Positions 15,201-27,435 of a stretch of DNA of 64,000 bases are shown piece after piece. The notes below the pieces were generated by a model. The model was not told where the DNA came from, made no database searches, and was given only the letters and a program-made list of their open reading frames with translations. The stretch covers positions 183,097-247,096 of the forward strand of contig NW_027473530.1 in assembly GCF_050947335.1 (NCBI RefSeq), written 5' to 3'. The DNA comes from Megachile rotundata (Eukaryota > Arthropoda > Insecta > Hymenoptera > Megachilidae). A program made the position numbers and the translations under genes. Positions within the stretch are counted from its first letter, which is position 1. Each line of letters starts with the position of its first letter.

Positions 15201-18200
15201 TCAATCTAACTCATATTATTAACCATATTATGCAAATTTGGTCGATAGAACGACAATCACCATACTTATTGCTCTTATTATTATCAACCTAGCTCATATT
15301 ATTAGCCATATTATGCTTACATGATCGACAGAACGACAATTACTATACTTATTATTCTTATTTTTATCAACCTAACTCATATTATTAGCCATATTATGCT
15401 TAAATGATCGATAGAACGACAATTACTATTCTTATTACTCTTATTATTATGAATCTAACTCATATTATTAACCATATTATGCAGATATGATCGATAGAAC
15501 TACAATTACTATACTCATTATTCTTATTATTATGAATCTAACTCATATTATTAACCATATTATGCAGATATGATCGATAGAACTACAATTACTATACTCA
15601 TTATTCTCATTATTATCAATCTAACTCATATTATTAGCCATATTATGCCTATATGATCGATAGAACGACAATAACTATACTTATTACTCTTATTATTATC
15701 AATCTAACTCATATTATTAGCCATATTATGCAGATATGATTGATAGAACTACAATTACTATACTTATTGCTCTTATTATTATCAATCTAACTCATATTAT
15801 TAACCATATTATGCAAATCTGATCGATAGAACGACAATTACTATACTTATTACTCTTATTATTATCAATCTCACTCATATTATTAGCCATATTATGCTTA
15901 AATGGTCGATAGAACGACAATTACTATACTTTTTACTCTTATTATTATCAATCTAACTGATATTATTAACCATATTATGCAGATATGATCTATAGAACGA
16001 CAATTACTATACTTATTACTCTTATTATTATCAATCTAACTCATATTATAAGCCATATTATGCTTATATGATCGGTAGGACGACAATTACTATACTTATT
16101 ACTCTTATTATTATCGATCTAACCCATATTATTAGCCATATTATGATTATATGATCGATAGAACGACAATTACTATACTTATTACTCTTATTATTATCAA
16201 TCTAACTCTTTTTATTAGCCATTTTATGCTTATGTGATCGATAGAAGGACAATTACTATACTTATTACTCTTATTATTATCAATCTAACACATATTATTA
16301 GCCATATTATGCAGATATGATTGATAGAACTACAATTATTATACTTATTGCTCTTATTATTATCAATCTAGCTCATATTATTAGCCATATTATGCTTACA
16401 TGATCGACAGAACGACAATTACTATACTTATTATTCTTATTTTTATCAACCTAACTCATATTATTAGCCATATTATGCTTAAATGATCGATAGAACGACA
16501 ATTACTATTCTTATTACTCTTATTATTATGAATCTAACTCATATTATTAACCATATTATGCAGATATGATCGATAGAACTACAATTACTATACTCATTAT
16601 TCTCATTATTATCAATCTAACTCATATTATTAGCCATATTATGCCTATATGATCGATAGAACGACAATTACTATACTTATTACTCTTATTATTATCAATC
16701 TAACTCATATTATTAGCCATATTATGCAGATATGATTGATAGAACTACAATTACTATACTTATTGCTCCTATTATTATCAATCTAACTCATATTATTAAC
16801 CATATTATGCAAATGTGATCGATAGAACGACAATTACTATACTTATTACTCTTATTATTATCAATCTCACTCATATTATTAGCCATATTATGCTTAAATG
16901 ATCGATAGAACGACAATTACTATACTTTTTATTCTTATTATTATCAATCTAACTCGTATTATTAGCCATACTATGCTTATATGATCGATAGAACGCCAAT
17001 TACTCTACTTTTTATTCTTATTATCAATCTAACTCATATTATTAGCCATATTATGCTTATATGATCGGTAGAACGATAATTACTATACTTATTACTCTTA
17101 TCATTATCAATCTAACCCATATTATTAGCCATATTATGCTTATATGATCGATAGAACTACAATTACTATACTTATTACCCTTATCATTATCAATCCAACT
17201 CATATTATTAGCCATATTATGCTTATATGATCGATAAAACGACAATTACTCTACTTTGTACTCTTATTATTATCAATCCAACTCATATTATTAGCCATAT
17301 TATGCTTAAATGATCGATAGAACGACAATTACTATACTCATTACTCTTATTATTATCAATCTAACCCATATTATTAGCCATATTATGATTATATGATCGA
17401 TAGAACGACAATTGCTATACTTTTTACTCTTATTATTATCAATCTAACTCATATTATTAGCCATATTATGCCTATATGATCGATAGAACTACAATTACTG
17501 TACTTATTACTCTTATTATTATCAATCTAACTCATATTATTAGCAATATTATGATTATATGATCGATAGAACGACAATTGCTGTACTCTCTACTCTTATT
17601 ATTATCAATCTAACTCATATTATTAGCCATATTATGCTTATATGATCGATAGAACGATAATTACTCTACTTCTTACTCTTATTATTATCAATCCAACTCA
17701 TATTATTAGGCATATTATGCTTATGTGATCGGTAGAACGATAATTACTATACTTATTACCCTTATTATTATCAATTTAACTCATATTATTAGCCATATTA
17801 TGCTTATATGATCGACAGAACGACAATTACTATACTTATTACACTCACTATTATCAATCTAACTCATATTATTAACCATGTTATGCAGATATGATCGATA
17901 GAACGACAACTACTATACTTATTACTCTTATTATTATCAATCTAACTCATATTATTAGCCATATTATGCCTATATGATCGATAGAACTACAATTACTATA
18001 CTGATTACTCTTATTATTATCAATCTAACTCATATTATTAACCATATTATGCAAATATGATCGATAGAACGACAATTACTATACTTATTACTCTTATTAT
18101 TATCAATCTAACTGATATTATTAACCATATTATGCAGATATGATCTATAGAACGACAATTACTATACTCATTACTCTTATTATTATCAATCTCACTCATA

Positions 18201-18996
18201 TTATTAGCCATATTATGCTTAAATGGTCGATAGAACGACAATTACTATACTTTTTACTCTTATTATTATCAATCTAACTGATATTATTAACCATATTATG
18301 CAGATATGATCTATAGAACGACAATTACTATACTCATTACTCTTATTATTATCAATCTAACTCATATTATAAGCCATATTATGCTTATATGATCGGTAGG
18401 ACGACAATTACTATACTCATTTCTCTTATAATTATTAATCTAACTCATATTATTAGCCATACTATGCTTATATGATCGATAGAACGACAATAACTATACT
18501 TATTACTCTCATTATTATCGATCTAACCCATATTATTAGCCATATTATGATTATATGATCGATAGAACGACAATTACTATACTTATTACTCTTATTATTA
18601 TCAATATAACTCATATTACTAGCCATATTATACTTATATGATCGATAGAACGACAATTACTATACTTCCTACTCTTATTAGTATCAATCTAACTCATATT
18701 ATTAGCCATATTATGCTTATATGATCGATAGAACGACAATTACTATACTCACTACTCTTATTATTATCAATCTAACTCATATTATTAGCCATATTATGCT
18801 TATATGATCGACAGAACGACAATTACTATACTTATTACACTTACTATTATCAATCTAACTCATATTATTAGCCATATTATGCTAATATGATCGATAGAAC
18901 GACAATTACTATACTTATTACTCTTATTATTATCAATCTAACTCATATTATTAGCCATATTATGCGTAAATGATCGATAGAACGACAATTACTCTA
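12277..18996. repeat. Block A3, 81 monomers, copy of A1 with 5 extra monomers
   Basis: A3 matches A1 at offset 11202 (6305 plus 4897) and retains the 17 monomers that A2 lacks, including the 80-bp monomer at 17013. Near 18,130 it departs from the A1 order: five monomers resembling A1 2,700-3,130 appear, and the A1 order resumes near 18,560 at offset 11617, exactly 415 bp more. At about 19,035 the next monomer carries TTATTCGCC instead of the GATTAATAG monomer, ending the A series. No gene is seen. Confidence 0.86.
17013..17092. repeat. 80-bp monomer (3-bp deletion), second copy
   Basis: This is the same triplet deletion as at 5811, again preceded by GAACGCCAATT, at offset 11202. It shows that A3 was copied from an A1-like block that still held the 17 monomers A2 lacks. 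Confidence 0.95.
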
Positions 18997-19840
18997 CTTA
19001 TTACTCTTATTATTATCAATCTAACTCATATTATTCGCCATATTATGCTTATATGATCGATAGAACTACAATTACTATACTCATTGCTCTTATTTTTATC
19101 AATCTAACTCATATTATTAGCCATATTATGCTTATATGATCGACAGAACGACAATTACTATACTTATTACACTCACTATTATCAATCTAACTCAAATTAT
19201 TAATCATATTATGCAGATATGGTCGATAGCACGACATTTACTATACTTATTACTCTTATTATTATCAATCTAACTCATATTATTAGCCATGTTGTGCTTA
19301 TATGATCGATAGAACGACAATCACTATACTTATCACTCTTATTATTTTCAACCTAGCTCATATTATTAGCCATATTATGCTTATATGACCGATAGAACGA
19401 GAATTACTATACTCATTACTCTTATTATTATCAATCTAACTCATATTATTAGCCATATTATGCTTAAATGATCGATAGAGCGACAATTACTATACTTATT
19501 ACACTTATTATTATGAAAATACATCATATTATTAACCATATTATGCTTAAATGACCGATAGAACGAGAATTACTATACTCACTACTCTTAGTGTTTTCAA
19601 TCTAACTCATATTATTAGCCATATTATGCTTTAATGAAGGATAGAACGACAATTACTATACTTATTACTCTTATTATTATCAATCTAACTCATATTATTA
19701 GCCATATTATGCTTATATGATCGATAGAACGACAATTAATATACACATTACTCTTACTATTATCAATCTAACTCATATTATTAACCATGTTATGCTAATA
19801 TGATCGATAGGAGGTCAATTACTATACTTATTACACTCAC
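18997..19840. repeat. Transition segment with a 3-monomer divergent cassette
   Basis: Positions about 19,190-19,460 match family A (A1 about 3,590-3,860) at offset 15598, and 19,738 onward matches A1 3,891 onward at offset 15847. The difference is 249 bp, exactly three monomers. The extra monomers carry GATCGATAGAGCG, a divergent core with GAAAATACATC, the word TAGTGTTTTC, and CTTTAATGAAGG. This cassette recurs many times further right. The TTATTCGCC monomer near 19,035 also first appears here. No gene is seen. Confidence 0.8.
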
Positions 19841-22310
19841 TATTATCAATCTAACTCATATTATTAACCATATTATGCAAATTTGATCGATAGAACGACA
19901 ATCACTATACTTATTGCTCTTATTATTATCAACCTAGCTCATATTATGAGCCATATTATGCTTACATGATCGACAGAACGACAATTACTATACTTATTAT
20001 TCTTATTTTTATCAACCTAACTCCTATTATTAGCCATATTATGCTTAAATGATCGATAGAACGACAATTACTATTCTTATTACTCTTATTATTATGAATC
20101 TAACTCATATTATTAACCATATTATGCAGATATGATCGATAGAACTACAATTACTATACTCATTATTCTTATTATTATGAATCTAACTCATATTATTAAC
20201 CATATTATGCAGATATGATCGATAGAACTACAATTACTGTACTCATTATTCTCATTATTATCAATCTAACTCATATTATTAGCCATATTATGCCTATATG
20301 ATCGATAGAACGACAATAACTATACTTATTACTCTTATTATTATCAATCTAACTCATATTATTAGCCATATTATGCAGATATGATTGATAGAACTACAAT
20401 TACTATACTTATTGCTCTTATTATTATCAATCTAACTCATATTATTAACCATATTATGCAAATCTGATCGATAGAACGACAATTACTATACTTATTATTC
20501 TTATTTTTATCAACCTAACTCATATTATTAGCCATATTATGCTTAAATGATCGATAGAACGACAATTACTATTCTTATTACTCTTATTATTATGAATCTA
20601 ACTCATATTATTAACCATATTATGCAGATATGATCGATAGAACTACAATTACTATACTCATTATTCTCATTATTATCAATCTAACTCATATTATTAGCCA
20701 TATTATGCCTATATGATCGATAGAACGACAATAACTATACTTATTACTCTTATTATTATCAATCTAACTCATATTATTAGCCATATTATGCAGATATGAT
20801 TGATAGAACTACAATTACTATACTTATTGCTCTTATTATTATCAATCTAACTCATATTATTAACCATATTATGCAAATCTGATCGATAGGACGACAATTA
20901 CTATACTTATTACTCTTATTATTATCAATCTCACTCATATTATTAGCCATATTATGCTTAAATGGTCGATAGAACGACAATTACTATACTTTTTAATCTT
21001 ATTATTATCAATCTAACTGATATTATTAACCATATTATGCAGATATGATCTATAGAACGACAATTACTATACTTATTACTCTTATTATTATCAATCTAAC
21101 TCATATTATAAGCCATATTATGCTTATATGATCGGTAGGACGACAATTACTATACTCATTTCTCTTATAATTATTAATCTAACTCATATTATTAGCCATA
21201 CTATGCTTATATGATCGATAGAACGACAATTACTATACTTATTACTCTTATTATTATCGATCTAACCCATATTATTAGCCATATTATGATTATATGATCG
21301 ATAGAACGACAATTACTATACTTATTACTCTTATTATTATCAATCTCACTCATATTATTAGCCATATTATGCTTAAATGATCGATAGAACGACAATTACT
21401 ATACTTTTTATTCTTATTATTATCAATCTAACTCATATTATAACCCATATTTTGCTTATATGATCGAAAGAACGACAATTACTATACTTATTACTCTTAT
21501 TATTATCAATCTAACTCATATTATAAGCCATATTATGCTTATATGATCGGTAGGACGACAATTACTATACTCATTTCTCTTATAATTATTAATCTAACTC
21601 ATATTATTAGCCATACTATGCTTATATGATCGATAGAACGACAATTACTATACTTATTACTCTTATTATTATCGATCTAACCCATATTATTAGCCATATT
21701 ATGCAGATATGATCGATAGAACGACAATTACTATACTTACTACTCTTATTATTATCAAGCTCACTCATATTATTAGCCATATTATGCTTATATGATCGAT
21801 AGAACGACAATTACTATACTTATTACTCGTATTATTATCAATCTAACTCTTTTTATTAGCCATATTATGCTTATGTGATCGATAGAAGGACAATTACTAT
21901 ACTTATTACTCTTATTATTATCAATCTAACACATATTATTAGCCATATTATGCAGATATGATTGATAGAACTACAATTATTATACTTATTGCTCTTATTA
22001 TTATCAATCTAGCTCATATTATTAACCATATTATGCAAATCTGATCGATAGAACGGCAATTACTACACTTATTACTCTTATTATTATCAATCTCACTCAT
22101 ATTATTAGCCATATTATGCTTAAATGGTCGATAGAACGACAATTACTATACTTTTTACTCTTATTATTATTAATCTAACTGATATTATTAACCATATTAT
22201 GCAGATATGATCTATACTTATTACTCTTATTATTATCAATCTAACTCATATTATTAGCCATATTATGCTTATGTGGTCGATAGAACGACAATTACTATAC
22301 TTATTACTCT
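19841..22310. repeat. Block B1, first copy of family B
   Basis: B1 is repeated at 24,887-27,435. The TATTATGAG variant at 19,943-19,951 recurs about 5,046 bp downstream, and later monomers recur 5,129 bp downstream; the shift is one extra monomer in B2. Inside B1 the ATTCTTATTTTTATC monomer occurs at 19,998 and again at 20,496, a 6-monomer (498-bp) nested duplication. One monomer at 22,156 is only 66 bp long. No gene is seen. Confidence 0.83.
22156..22221. repeat. 66-bp monomer (17-bp deletion), first copy
   Basis: GATCTATACTTATTAC replaces a longer stretch in which CTATA occurs twice, 17 bp apart. The deletion removes one CTATA and the 12 bp between. The 5-bp direct repeat exists only in monomers with the GATCTATAG variant. 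Confidence 0.95.
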
Positions 22311-24886
22311 TATTATTATCAATCTAACTCGTATTATTAGCCATACTATGCTTATATGATCGATAGAACGACAATTACTCTACTTCTTATTCTTATTATT
22401 ATCAATCTAACTCATATTATTAGCCATATTATGCTTATATGATCGGTAGAACGATAATTACTATACTTATTACTCTTATCATTATCAATCTAACCCATAT
22501 TATTAGCCATATTATGCTTATATGATCGATAGAACTACAATTACTATACTTATTACCCTTATCATTATCTATCCAACTCATATTATTAGCCATATTATGC
22601 TTATATGATCGATAGAACGACAATTACTCTACTTTTTACTCTTATTATTATCAATCCAACTTATATTATTAGCCATATTATGCTTAAATGATCGATAGAA
22701 CGACAATTACTATACTCATTACTCTTATTATTATCAATCTAACCCATATTATTAGCCATATTATGATTATATGATCGATAGAACGACAATTGCTATACTT
22801 TTTACTCTTATTATTATCAATCTAACTCATATTATTAGCCATATTATGCCTATATGATCGATAGAACTACAATTACTGTACTTATTACTCTTATTATTAT
22901 CAATCTAACTCATATTATTAGCAATATTATGATTATATGATCGATAGAACGACAATTGCTATACTCTCTACTCTTATTATTATCAATCTAACTCATATTA
23001 TTAGCCATATTATGCTTATATGATCGATAGAACGACAATTACTCTACTTCTTACTCTTATTATTATCAATCCAACTCATATTATTAGGCATATTATGCTT
23101 ATGTGATCGGTAGAACGATAATTACTATACTTATTACCCTTATTATTATCAATTTAACTCATATTATTAGCCATATTATGCTTATGTGATCGACAGAACG
23201 ACAATTACTATACTTATTACTCTTATTATTATCAATCTAACTCATATGATTAGCCATATTATGCGTAAATGATCGATAGAACGACAATTACTCTACTTAT
23301 TACTCTTATTATTATCAATCTAACTCATATTATTCGCCATATTATGCTTATATGATCGATAGAACTACAATTACTATACTCATTGCTCTTATTTTTATCA
23401 ATCTAACTCATATTATTAGCCATATTATGCTTATATGATCGACAGAACGACAATTACTATACTTATTACACTCAGTATTATCAATCTAACTCAAATTATT
23501 AACCATATTATGCAGATAAGGTCGATAGCACGACATTTACTATACTTATTACTCTTATTATTATCAATCTAACTCATATTATTAGCCATATTATGCTTAT
23601 ATGATCGATAGAACGACGATTACTATACTCATTACTCTTATTATTATCAATCTAACTCATATTATTAGCCATATTATGCTTGTATGATCGATAGAACGAG
23701 AATTACTATACTCATTACTCTTATTATTCTCAATCTAACTCATATTATTAGCCATATTATGCTTATATGATCGATAGAACGACAATTACTATACTCACTA
23801 CTCTTATTATTATCAATCTAACTCATATTATTAGCCATATTATGCTTATATGATCGATAGAGCGAGAATTACTATACTCATTACTCTTATTATTATCAAT
23901 CTAACTCCTATTATTAGCCATATTATGCTTATATGATCGATAGAACGACAATTACTATACTCACTACTCTTATTATTATCAACCTAACTCATATTATTAG
24001 CCATATTATGCTAATATAATCGACAGAACGACAATTACTATACTTATTACACATACTATTATCAATCTAACTCATATTACTAGCCATATTATGCTTATAT
24101 GATCGATAGAACGACAATTACTATACTTACTACTCTTATTAGTATGAATCTAACTCATATTATTAGCCATGTTATGCTTAAATGATCGATAGAACGAGAA
24201 TTACTATACTCACTACTCTTAGTGTTTTCAATCTAACTCATATTATTAGCCATATTATGCTTTAATGAAGGATAGAACGACAATTACTATACTTATTACT
24301 CTTATTATTATCAATCTAACTCATATTATTAGCCATATTATGCTTATATGATCGATAGAACGACAATTACAAAACTCACTACTCTTATTATTATCAATCT
24401 AACTCATATTATTAACCATATTATGCTAATATGATCGATAGAACCACAATTACTATACTTATTACACTCACTATTATCAATCTAACTCAAATTATTAACC
24501 ATATTATGCAGATATAATAGATAGCACGACATTCACTATACTTACTACTCTTATTATTATCAATCTAACTCATATTATTAGCCATATTATGCTTAAATGA
24601 TCGATAGCACGACATTTGCTATACTTATTACTCTTATTGTTATCAACCTAACTCATATTATTAACCATATTATGCTAATATGATCGATAGAACGACAATT
24701 ACTGTACTTATTACATTCACTATTATCAATCTAACTCATATTATTAACCATATTATGCAAATTTGATCGATAGAACGACAATCACTATACTTACTACTCT
24801 TATTATTATCAACCTAGCTCATATTACTAGCCATATTATGCTTACATGATCGACAGAACGACAATTACTATACTTATTACTCTTAT
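22311..24886. repeat. Mosaic segment between B copies
   Basis: From about 22,311 to 23,210 the monomer order follows family A (GATCGGTAG with CGATAATT, then CTCTCTAC, TTAGGCAT and TTACCC variants). From 23,263 it copies 18,964 onward, starting at the GCGTAAATG monomer, at offset 4299, which is 52 monomers minus 17 bp. From about 23,690 it holds a run of ACGAGAATT, AACTCCTATT, CTAATATAATCGACAG and TTAGTATGAATC monomers that recurs throughout the right half. Two monomers with GATAGCACG and ATTGTTATC variants close the segment. No gene is seen. Confidence 0.75.
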
Positions 24887-27435
24887 TATTATCAATCTAA
24901 CTCATATTATTAACCATATTATGCAAATTTGATCGATAGAACGACAATCACTATACTTATTGCTCTTATTATTATCAACCTAGCTCATATTATGAGCCAT
25001 ATTATGCTTACATGATCGACAGAACGACAATTACTATACTTATTATTCTTATTTTTATCAACCTAACTCATATTATTAGCCATATTATGCTTAAATGATC
25101 GATAGAACGACAATTACTATTCTTATTACTCTTATTATTATGAATCTAACTCATATTATTAACCATATTATGCAGATATGATCGATAGAACTACAATTAC
25201 TATACTCATTATTCTTATTATTATGAATCTAACTCATATTATTAACCATATTATGCAGATATGATCGATAGAACTACAATTACTATACTCATTATTCTCA
25301 TTATTATCAATCTAACTCATATTATTAGCCATATTATGCCTATATGATCGATAGAACGACAATAACTATACTTATTACTCTTATTATTATCAATCTAACT
25401 CATATTATTAGCCATATTATGCAGATATGATTGATAGAACTACAATTACTATACTTATTGCTCTTATTATTATCAATCTAACTCATATTATTAACCATAT
25501 TATGCAAATCTGATCGATAGAACGACAATTACTATACTTATTATTCTTATTTTTATCAACCTAACTCATATTATTAGCCATATTATGCTTAAATGATCGA
25601 TAGAACGACAATTACTATTCTTATTACTCTTATTATTATGAATCTAACTCATATTATTAACCATATTATGCAGATATGATCGATAGAACTACAATTACTA
25701 TACTCATTATTCTTATTATTATGAATCTAACTCATATTATTAACCATATTATGCAGATATGATCGATAGAACTACAATTACTATACTCATTATTCTCATT
25801 ATTATCAATCTAACTCATATTATTAGCCATATTATGCCTATATGATCGATAGAACGACAATAACTATACTTATTACTCTTATTATTATCAATCTAACTCA
25901 TATTATTAGCCATATTATGCAGATATGATTGATAGAACTACAATTACTATACTTATTGCTCTTATTATTATCAATCTAACTCATATTATTAACCATATTA
26001 TGCAAATCTGATCGATAGGACGACAATTACTATACTTATTACTCTTATTATTATCAATCTCACTCATATTATTAGCCATATTATGCTTAAATGGTCGATA
26101 GAACGACAATTACTATACTTTTTAATCTTATTATTATCAATCTAACTGATATTATTAACCATATTATGCAGATATGATCTATAGAACGACAATTACTATA
26201 CTTATTACTCTTATTATTATCAATCTAACTCATATTATAAGCCATATTATGCTTATATGATCGGTAGGACGACAATTACTATACTCATTTCTCTTATAAT
26301 TATTAATCTAACTCATATTATTAGCCATACTATGCTTATATGATCGATAGAACGACAATTACTATACTTATTACTCTTATTATTATCGATCTAACCCATA
26401 TTATTAGCCATATTATGATTATATGATCGATAGAACGACAATTACTATACTTATTACTCTTATTATTATCAATCTCACTCATATTATTAGCCATATTATG
26501 CTTAAATGATCGATAGAACGACAATTACTATACTTTTTATTCTTATTATTATCAATCTAACTCATATTATAACCCATATTTTGCTTATATGATCGAAAGA
26601 ACGACAATTACTATACTTATTACTCTTATTATTATCAATCTAACTCATATTATAAGCCATATTATGCTTATATGATCGGTAGGACGACAATTACTATACT
26701 CATTTCTCTTATAATTATTAATCTAACTCATATTATTAGCCATACTATGCTTATATGATCGATAGAACGACAATTACTATACTTATTACTCTTATTATTA
26801 TCGATCTAACCCATATTATTAGCCATATTATGCAGATATGATCGATAGAACGACAATTACTATACTTACTACTCTTATTATTATCAAGCTCACTCATATT
26901 ATTAGCCATGTTATGCTTATATGATCGATAGAACGACAATTACTATACTTATTACTCGTATTATTATCAATCTAACTCTTTTTATTAGCCATATTATGCT
27001 TATGTGATCGATAGAAGGACAATTACTATACTTATTACTCTTATTATTATCAATCTAACACATATTATTAGCCATATTATGCAGATATGATTGATAGAAC
27101 TACAATTATTATACTTATTGCTCTTATTATTATCAATCTAGCTCATATTATTAACCATATTATGCAAATCTGATCGATAGAACGGCAATTACTACACTTA
27201 TTACTCTTATTATTATCAATCTCACTCATATTATTAGCCATATTATGCTTAAATGGTCGATAGAACGACAATTACTATACTTTTTACTCTTATTATTATT
27301 AATCTAACTGATATTATTAACCATATTATGCAGATATGATCTATACTTATTACTCTTATTATTATCAATCTAACTCATATTATTAGCCATATTATGCTTA
27401 TGTGGTCGATAGAACGACAATTACTATACTTATTA
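24887..27435. repeat. Block B2, second copy of family B
   Basis: B2 copies 19,841-22,310, with offset 5046 near its start and 5129 from about 25,700. The change is one added monomer with TTATTATGAATC. It keeps the 6-monomer nested duplication (25,044 and 25,542) and the 66-bp monomer (27,285). At about 27,435 it skips seven monomers relative to B1: the GCAATATTATGA word at 27,469 matches 22,921 at offset 4548, 581 bp less than before. A single-base difference is seen at 26,909 (GCCATGTTATG versus GCCATATTATG). No gene is seen. Confidence 0.83.
27285..27350. repeat. 66-bp monomer (17-bp deletion), second copy
   Basis: This is the same junction as at 22,156, at offset 5129, carried by the B1-B2 duplication. 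It also marks the start of family D. Confidence 0.95.
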
